From Bacteroidales bacterium (GTDB lineage Bacteria > Bacteroidota > Bacteroidia > Bacteroidales > Bacteroidaceae), in assembly GCA_004556745.1 (NCBI GenBank), contig SFFY01000028.1, positions 1-28,530 of the forward strand: DNA of 28,530 nucleotides, given 5' to 3'. The stretch's first letter is position 1. Each line of letters begins with the position of its first letter. The notes beneath the pieces were generated by a model. That model saw nothing but the letters and a program-made list of their open reading frames with translations. It did no database searches and was not told where the DNA came from. The position numbers and the translations under genes are program-made. Shown here piece after piece: positions 23,837 to 28,530 of the stretch.

Positions 23837-24298
23837 ATGGAAAAAGTAATTGTCAATTCTTACGAAGAGTTCGCTGCCTTTGAAGGCAAAGTGATCGGCA
23901 CGTCCGAATGGGTGGAAGTGCCGCAAGAACGCATCAATATGTTTGCCGATGCCACGCTCGACCATCAGTGGATTCACGTTGACCAGGAACGCGCCGCCGC
24001 CGGTCCCTTCGGGCAGACCATCGCTCACGGCTACCTCACGCTCTCGCTCCTGCCGCACATGTGGAACCAAATCATTCAGGTAAACAACCTCAAGATGATG
24101 GTGAACTACGGCATGGACAAGATGCGCTTCGGTCAGGCCGTGTTGAGCGGACAGAGCGTGCGCCTCGTCACGAAGATGAAGAGCATCGCCAACCTGCGCG
24201 GCATCTGCAAGGCTGAAATCGACTTTACCATCGAAATCAAGGATCAGCGCAAGCCGGCGCTCACGGGCATCGCCACCTTCCTGTATCATTTCAACTAA
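23837..24298 (+). CDS. MaoC-like (R)-specific enoyl-CoA hydratase
   Basis: The 153-aa single hot-dog-fold protein carries the MaoC signature: Asp42 and His47 in ATLDHQWIHVDQERA are the catalytic pair, followed by GPFGQTIAHGYLTLSLLP. Such enzymes hydrate trans-2-enoyl-CoA to (R)-3-hydroxyacyl-CoA. Length fits the short NodN-like subgroup. The gene is followed after 7 bases by yigZ, and the yigZ-GNAT-mnmA-ygbA-cca run continues without gaps, so it may head this operon. The physiological substrate is unknown. Confidence 0.88.
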   Translation: MEKVIVNSYEEFAAFEGKVIGTSEWVEVPQERINMFADATLDHQWIHVDQERAAAGPFGQTIAHGYLTLSLLPHMWNQIIQVNNLKMMVNYGMDKMRFGQAVLSGQSVRLVTKMKSIANLRGICKAEIDFTIEIKDQRKPALTGIATFLYHFN

Positions 24299-24305
24299 AA
24301 AGTAA

Positions 24306-24929
24306 ATGCCGGAGGCTTTACCGACCGACACTTATCTGACGATCGACCAGCCCGGAGAGGGCTACCTCACGGAGAAGCGCAGCCGCTTCCCCGCTTTTGC
24401 CATGCACGTGGACAGCGAGGAGGAAGCCAAGGCCGTGGTGGCGCAATACAAGAAGAAGTATTACGACGCGCGGCACGTGTGTTACGCCTACGTGGTGGGC
24501 GACCACGGCGAGCGCACCCGCTCTAACGACGACGGCGAGCCGTCCGGTTCGGCGGGAGTGCCTATCCTCGGCAGGCTGCGTGCCGCCGGCTTGACTTACA
24601 CGCTCGTCATAGTGGTGCGCTACTTCGGCGGCGTGAAACTCGGCACGGGTGGACTGGCCGTTGCCTACAAGACTGCCGCCGCCGAGGCCATTGCCGCCGC
24701 CACCGTAAAGGAGTGCATCGTCAAGGCGCGGTTTCAGGTGGAAGTGCCCTACGCCGATGCCGACGTGATGCAGCGTTTCGTGAAAGAGGCCGATGCCGAC
24801 ATCGTGGAGCGCAACTATACGGACAAGGGCGTTATCGCCACCATCAGCATCCGCCTCACCGGCGAAGCCGCCCTGCGCACGAGGCTCGCGCAAATCCTTT
24901 CTTTGAAATTTATAAAATCCGACGAATGA
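24306..24929 (+). CDS. yigZ: YigZ/IMPACT-family protein
   Basis: The 207-aa protein has the UPF0029/IMPACT N-terminal domain with the hallmark EKRSRFPAFAM, ARHVCYAYVVG and NDDGEPSGSAGVPILGR (residues 74-90), then VVRYFGGVKLGTGGLAVAYKTAA, and a C-terminal DUF1949-type domain (FQVEVPYADADVMQRFV). It is a conserved cytoplasmic protein linked in eukaryotes to translation control; the bacterial role is not settled. The stop overlaps the next start by 4 bases (ATGA). Confidence 0.93.
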   Translation: MPEALPTDTYLTIDQPGEGYLTEKRSRFPAFAMHVDSEEEAKAVVAQYKKKYYDARHVCYAYVVGDHGERTRSNDDGEPSGSAGVPILGRLRAAGLTYTLVIVVRYFGGVKLGTGGLAVAYKTAAAEAIAAATVKECIVKARFQVEVPYADADVMQRFVKEADADIVERNYTDKGVIATISIRLTGEAALRTRLAQILSLKFIKSDE

Positions 24930-25468
24930 TGACCTCTCTCGCCATCCGCCCTTTTATTCCCTCCGACATTCCTTTTATCACAGACCTTTACGAGCACTCC
25001 TTTCCCGAAGAAGAGCGTCGCCCGACGCGCGACTGGCTGGAAATGCCGGGGCGCGATGAGGCTTTTTGCCTGAATGTGATTGAGGCTGACGGCGCGGTGG
25101 CTGGTTTGCTCACCGTGTGGCGGTTTGGAGATTTTACTTACGTGGAGCACTTCGCCGTGTCGCCCGAAAGGCGCGGCGGCGGACTGGGCGCACGGGCATT
25201 GCAGACGCTTGTAGAAAGCGTGCAAGAGCCTATCGTTCTTGAAGTTGAACCGAAAGGCAGCACGCCGATGGCCGACCGCCGCATCGCCTTCTACGAGCGC
25301 CAGGGTTTCGAACTTTCGCCCTTGTCCTATATGCAACCGCCCTATCGCCCCGGGGGTGCTGCCATTGCGCTAAATCTGATGAGTACGCGGGGCGCTTGGC
25401 TTCGCGCCAGCCACGAGGCGGTTTGTAAAGAGATTTTTCGCCGTGTTTACGGCCTTGCTGCGCAGTAA
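24926..25468 (+). CDS. GNAT-family N-acetyltransferase
   Basis: The 180-aa protein has the acetyl-CoA binding motif A (VEHFAVSPERRGGGLGARALQ, key R/G residues 82-89), an upstream beta strand (GAVAGLLTVWRF), and the C-terminal RRIAFYERQGFEL segment typical of small-molecule or protein acetyltransferases. The substrate is unknown. Two adjacent ATG codons occur; the first overlaps the yigZ stop by 4 bases, so translational coupling is likely. The gene ends just before mnmA. About 40 residues at the C-terminus fall outside the usual GNAT core. Confidence 0.9.
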   Translation: MMTSLAIRPFIPSDIPFITDLYEHSFPEEERRPTRDWLEMPGRDEAFCLNVIEADGAVAGLLTVWRFGDFTYVEHFAVSPERRGGGLGARALQTLVESVQEPIVLEVEPKGSTPMADRRIAFYERQGFELSPLSYMQPPYRPGGAAIALNLMSTRGAWLRASHEAVCKEIFRRVYGLAAQ

Positions 25469-25498
25469 ATGATAAAAAGGGGCAACAATATTTTGACA

Positions 25499-26575
25499 AT
25501 GGAAAATCTGCAAAATAGAAATATAGCGGTCTTGCTCTCCGGCGGCGTGGATAGTTCTGTCGTGCTTTACAAACTTGTGCAGCAGGGACTTGCGCCCGAT
25601 TGCTTTTACATTAAGATAGGCCCGGAGGAAACAGAAGAGTGGAACTGCACGTCGGAGGAAGACCTCGAAATGGCCACCGCCGTGTCGCGCCGCTATGGCT
25701 GCCGCCTCGAAGTAATCGACTGCCATAAAGAATACTGGGAGCAGGTCACCAAATACACGATGGACAAGGTGCGGGCCGGCTTTACGCCCAATCCCGACGT
25801 GATGTGCAACCGCCTGATCAAGTTTGGCGCATTTCACGAAAAGCGCGGTCGCGACTACGACCTCATAGCCACGGGCCATTATGCACAGACCGAAATTATC
25901 GACGGCCGCAAATGGCTCACCACCAGCCCCGACCCAGTGAAAGACCAAACGGACTTCCTCGCGCAAATCTATGACTGGCAGTTGCAGAAAGCCATCTTCC
26001 CCATCGGCGCCATGCACAAGGACGAGGTGCGCCGCATCGCCGAGCAGGAGCATCTGATAAACGCAAAGCGCAAAGACTCGCAAGGAATCTGCTTCCTCGG
26101 GCAAATCAACTACAACGACTATCTGCGCCGCTATCTCGGCGACCAGCCCGGCGACGTTATCGAGGTGGGCACGGGCAAGCGCATCGGCAGCCACCGCGGC
26201 CACTGGTTCTACACCATCGGCCAGCGCAAGGGCTTGGGGTTTGGCGGCGGCCCGTGGTTTGTGGTCAAGAAAGACGTGAAGCGCAACATTCTCTACGTGG
26301 CCAACGGCTACAACCCTGAGAATGCTTATCGCAAGGACTTTCCCGTTCATGATTTCCACTTCCTCACGCTCCCCGAACTGCCCGAGCGCATCACCTTCAA
26401 AATACGCCATACGCCCGAGATACACACGGCGACAGTTGAGCCTTTGGGCAGCGGCGCGTACATGATACATTCCTCAGCACCTATCCACGGCGTGGCGCCG
26501 GGGCAGTTCTGTGTGGTTTACGACGAAGACCACCACAAATGCTACGGCTCGGGCGAGATTGCGTGGATGGAATAA
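25499..26575 (+). CDS. mnmA: tRNA 2-thiouridylase MnmA
   Basis: The 358-aa enzyme installs sulfur at U34 of Glu, Gln and Lys tRNAs. It has the ATP-pyrophosphatase P-loop SGGVDSS (residues 14-20) and the catalytic cysteines Cys103 (NPDVMCNRLIKF) and Cys198 (DSQGICFLGQ). It also has the GHYAQ segment and the C-terminal beta-barrel (YTIGQRKGLGFGGGPWFVV). The insert between the P-loop and first Cys (IKIGPEETEEWNCTSEEDLEMA) is typical of a Bacteroidetes MnmA subgroup. I use the ATG at 25499 (MENLQNRN); an in-frame ATG at 25469 directly follows the upstream stop and is the alternative. Part of the yigZ-to-cca run. Confidence 0.95.
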   Translation: MENLQNRNIAVLLSGGVDSSVVLYKLVQQGLAPDCFYIKIGPEETEEWNCTSEEDLEMATAVSRRYGCRLEVIDCHKEYWEQVTKYTMDKVRAGFTPNPDVMCNRLIKFGAFHEKRGRDYDLIATGHYAQTEIIDGRKWLTTSPDPVKDQTDFLAQIYDWQLQKAIFPIGAMHKDEVRRIAEQEHLINAKRKDSQGICFLGQINYNDYLRRYLGDQPGDVIEVGTGKRIGSHRGHWFYTIGQRKGLGFGGGPWFVVKKDVKRNILYVANGYNPENAYRKDFPVHDFHFLTLPELPERITFKIRHTPEIHTATVEPLGSGAYMIHSSAPIHGVAPGQFCVVYDEDHHKCYGSGEIAWME

Positions 26576-26890
26576 ATGATAATCCCCGAGACGCGAGTTA
26601 TGGCAAGCATTGAAAAGGAGCAGCACATCATTGAAATAATGATAAGGCTCTATTGTCGCAAGAAATTCCGCTCAAGCACCCTTACACCCGAGTGCGAAAC
26701 CCTGCTGGCGTATGCGCGGCAAAGGCTTGCCCGCTGCCGCTTCGGCGACCGCAAACCCGCCTGCCAGCGTTGCCCCGTGCATTGCTACCGAAAGGATATG
26801 CGCGAGCAGATGCGCCGAGTGATGCGCTGGTGCGGCCCAAGAATGTTGCTGTATCATCCGCTCATAACATTGCGCCATTATATTAGATAG
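26576..26890 (+). CDS. ygbA: YgbA-like (nitrous oxide-stimulated promoter) family protein
   Basis: The 104-aa basic, cysteine-rich protein resembles E. coli YgbA (PF11756 family). Visible marks are IRLYCRKKF, ECETLLAYARQRLARC, the cluster CQRCPVHCYRKDMREQMRRVM and GPRMLLYHPLITLRHY. The Cys pattern may hold a metal or react with nitrogen oxides. E. coli ygbA is induced by nitric oxide via NsrR; no such site can be shown here. The start may be 26576, directly after the mnmA stop, or 26600 (MASIEKEQ), which aligns better with YgbA. cca follows after 3 bases. Confidence 0.88.
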   Translation: MIIPETRVMASIEKEQHIIEIMIRLYCRKKFRSSTLTPECETLLAYARQRLARCRFGDRKPACQRCPVHCYRKDMREQMRRVMRWCGPRMLLYHPLITLRHYIR

Positions 26891-26893
26891 TTC

Positions 26894-28369
26894 ATGAAAA
26901 TCCTTACCACAGAAGAAATAAGGCAAAAGATAGACAGCCCTTTGTTCCATGCTCTTACGGCCACGGCTGACGACTTGGGAATGGAGTGCTACCTTGTGGG
27001 CGGCTACGTGCGCGACCTTTTTCTCGAACGCCCCACCAACGACATCGACGTCGTAGTCATTGGCAGCGGCATCGAGATGGCAAAGGCATTCGCGGCGCGG
27101 CTCAAAGGCAAGGCGGCGGTCAGCGTGTTTGCCAATTTCGGCACGGCGCAGGTGAAATGGCGCAGCCACGAAGTGGAATTTGTGGGCGCGCGCCGCGAGA
27201 GTTACTCCCACGACTCGCGCAAGCCCATCGTTGAGGACGGCACTTTGGAGGACGACCAAAACCGCCGCGACTTCACCATCAACGCCATGGCGGTGTGCCT
27301 TAATGCCGCGCGCCTCGGCGAGTTGGTCGACCCCTTCGAGGGCGTGCTTGACCTTGAAGACGGCATTATCCGCACGCCGCTCGACCCCGACATCACGTTC
27401 AGCGACGACCCCCTGCGCATGATGCGCTGTGTCCGCTTCGCCGCGCAGTTGCGCTTCGTAATCGAAGAGGAAACTTTCGACGCGCTCGGGCGCAACGCCG
27501 AGCGGCTGCGCATCGTCAGCGCGGAGCGTATCATTGTGGAACTGAATAAGATAATGGAAACCGCCGCGCCCTCTTACGGCTTCGTCGAACTGCACCGCAG
27601 CGGCCTGCTTTCCGTAATCCTGCCAGAACTGGCGGCCCTCGACTGCGTGGAGACGCGCAACGGCCGGGCGCATAAGAATAACTTTTACCACACGCTCGAG
27701 GTGCTCGACAACGTGGCGGCCAAGAGCGACAACCTTTATCTGCGCTGGGCGGCGCTTTTGCACGACATCGGCAAGCCGCGCAGCAAGCAGTGGGACGCGC
27801 TTGTGGGCTGGACGTTCCACAACCATAACTATTTGGGCGAGAAGATGATTCCCGCGCTGTTTAAGCGGCTGAAACTGCCGCTCGACGAGCGCATGAAGTA
27901 CGTCAAGAAGCTCGTTGGCCTGCACATGCGCCCCATTGCCATCGCCGACGACGAGGTGACCGACAGCGCGGTGCGCCGCCTGCTCTTTGAGGCGGGCGAC
28001 GACATCGACGACCTGATGCTCCTTTGCGAGGCCGACATCACGAGCAAGAACGAGCAACGCAAGCAGAATTTCCTGCAAAACTTCAAAATCGTGCGGCAGA
28101 AACTCGTTGATATTGAGGAAAAAGACCGTATCCGCAACTTCCAGCCGCCCGTCACGGGCGACGACATCATGCAGGCCTTCCACCTGCCGCCCTGCCGCGA
28201 AATCGGCGTACTGAAAACCGCGCTCAAAGATGCCATCCTCGACGGCGTTGTGCCTAATGAGCGCGATGCCGCCTGGCAGTTCGTCTTGAATAAAGCCAAA
28301 GAAATGGGACTGGAAAAGGACCAATCGTTTACGCCAGCCGATACGAAATCTAACGCGCTGGTTGAATGA
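26894..28369 (+). CDS. cca: tRNA nucleotidyltransferase / poly(A) polymerase family protein with HD domain
   Basis: The 491-aa class II nucleotidyltransferase has YLVGGYVRDLFL (residues 33-44), the catalytic carboxylates Asp50 and Asp52 (TNDIDVVVIG), the RRDFTINAMAV motif, and DPLRMMRCVRFAAQL for nucleotide selection. An HD domain (LLHDIGKP, His290) lies in the C-terminal half. It would add or repair the 3' CCA of tRNAs, and the tRNA-Ser gene in this window indeed lacks an encoded CCA. HD-containing members are often bifunctional. It is last in the run starting at maoC/yigZ. No T-tract terminator is seen; a strongly structured element follows. Confidence 0.95.
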   Translation: MKILTTEEIRQKIDSPLFHALTATADDLGMECYLVGGYVRDLFLERPTNDIDVVVIGSGIEMAKAFAARLKGKAAVSVFANFGTAQVKWRSHEVEFVGARRESYSHDSRKPIVEDGTLEDDQNRRDFTINAMAVCLNAARLGELVDPFEGVLDLEDGIIRTPLDPDITFSDDPLRMMRCVRFAAQLRFVIEEETFDALGRNAERLRIVSAERIIVELNKIMETAAPSYGFVELHRSGLLSVILPELAALDCVETRNGRAHKNNFYHTLEVLDNVAAKSDNLYLRWAALLHDIGKPRSKQWDALVGWTFHNHNYLGEKMIPALFKRLKLPLDERMKYVKKLVGLHMRPIAIADDEVTDSAVRRLLFEAGDDIDDLMLLCEADITSKNEQRKQNFLQNFKIVRQKLVDIEEKDRIRNFQPPVTGDDIMQAFHLPPCREIGVLKTALKDAILDGVVPNERDAAWQFVLNKAKEMGLEKDQSFTPADTKSNALVE

Positions 28370-28388
28370 GACAAAAACAGTCAAAACC

Positions 28389-28516
28389 GCTTGTCTTGTG
28401 TGGCCTATCGGCTCGCCTTATCCGATTAAGCCCCAGCCTAAAAGTCTGCCGACTTTTGTCTGTTGCTTAATCTGCTAAGGCTGCGGTCGGTTCCCGCCCG
28501 CCCACACAGGACAAGC
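28389..28516. ncRNA. Candidate rod-shaped structured RNA (class unknown)
   Basis: 128 bases fold into one long rod. The outer stem has 15 bp (28389-28403 with 28502-28516, one G-U). After an asymmetric internal loop (11 and 20 bases) come GCCTTA / TAAGGC (28415-28420, 28476-28481), GATTAAGC / GCTTAATC (28424-28431, 28465-28472) and a terminal AAAAGTC-TGCC-GACTTTT hairpin. The strand is not settled; a minus-strand transcript would run into GGTTTTGACTGTTTTTG, a U-rich tail. The overall shape recalls 6S RNA, but I could not match a known family and an inverted-repeat element is the alternative. Confidence 0.45.
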
Positions 28517-28530
28517 AAAAAACAGAAAAA

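Noticed and set aside
28389..28516. SRP (4.5S) RNA or tmRNA as identity of the terminal foldback
   Set aside because: The SRP domain IV signature (GGAAGGAAGCAGCC type) and the tmRNA ends are absent on both strands.

Overview
The window is a stretch of Bacteroidetes chromosome, most likely Bacteroidales and probably Prevotellaceae-like. The evidence is a short primary sigma factor (286 aa) without region 1.1, many promoters with the Bacteroidetes -7 box TAnnTTTG instead of an E. coli -10 box, few purine-rich ribosome binding sites, and familiar Bacteroidetes gene sets (lon-tgt-lptG, holA next to pgeF, short-form AMP nucleosidase, an HsdR N-terminal-like orphan). Taxonomy is inferred; no 16S gene is present.

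Layout. (1) 1-130: 3' end of a 5S rRNA and the terminator of an rRNA operon. (2) 202-3548, minus strand: rubrerythrin, a zeta-toxin-like kinase with a small antitoxin-like partner, nagA, and a QueD-like protein with a zinc ribbon. (3) 3789-4715, plus strand: oxyR with both redox cysteines. (4) 4764-5978, minus strand: two paralogous proteins of unknown function, one with an in-gene G8 tract. (5) 5979-6600: an AT-rich, gene-free block with regularly spaced palindromes and nested inverted repeats in front of the primary sigma factor gene (6601-7461). (6) 7589-14664, minus strand: tRNA-Ser(CGA), lon, tgt, a RelE/ParE-like toxin-antitoxin pair, lptG and a DEAD-box helicase. The toxin-antitoxin pair sits between tgt and lptG. 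(7) 14665-15553: about 890 bases with no credible gene, holding a possible mini-transcript, a long hairpin and a REP/REPIN-like cluster. (8) 15554-18516, minus strand: pgeF, holA, a 300-base nested palindromic element, and AMP nucleosidase. (9) 18590-28369, plus strand: an HsdR-N-like protein, a 54-aa rubredoxin, rlmH with a secreted EEP-fold hydrolase, umuC-umuD, a membrane-anchored unknown, a MaoC-like hydratase, yigZ, a GNAT, mnmA, ygbA and cca. (10) 28389-28516: a rod-shaped foldback that may be a structured RNA.

Functional themes. Oxidative-stress defence is represented by rubrerythrin, rubredoxin and OxyR. RNA and translation maintenance is prominent (tgt, rlmH, mnmA, cca, RNA helicase, tRNA-Ser). 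DNA replication and damage tolerance are represented by holA and umuCD. Most genes are ordinary housekeeping genes. The most interesting content is intergenic: a 22-bp-phased palindrome array upstream of the sigma gene, several unrelated families of dispersed palindromic repeats, and the terminal foldback. Two enzymes also lack residues that are hallmarks of their families elsewhere: the QueD-like protein lacks the catalytic Cys, and Tgt lacks the three zinc-binding Cys.
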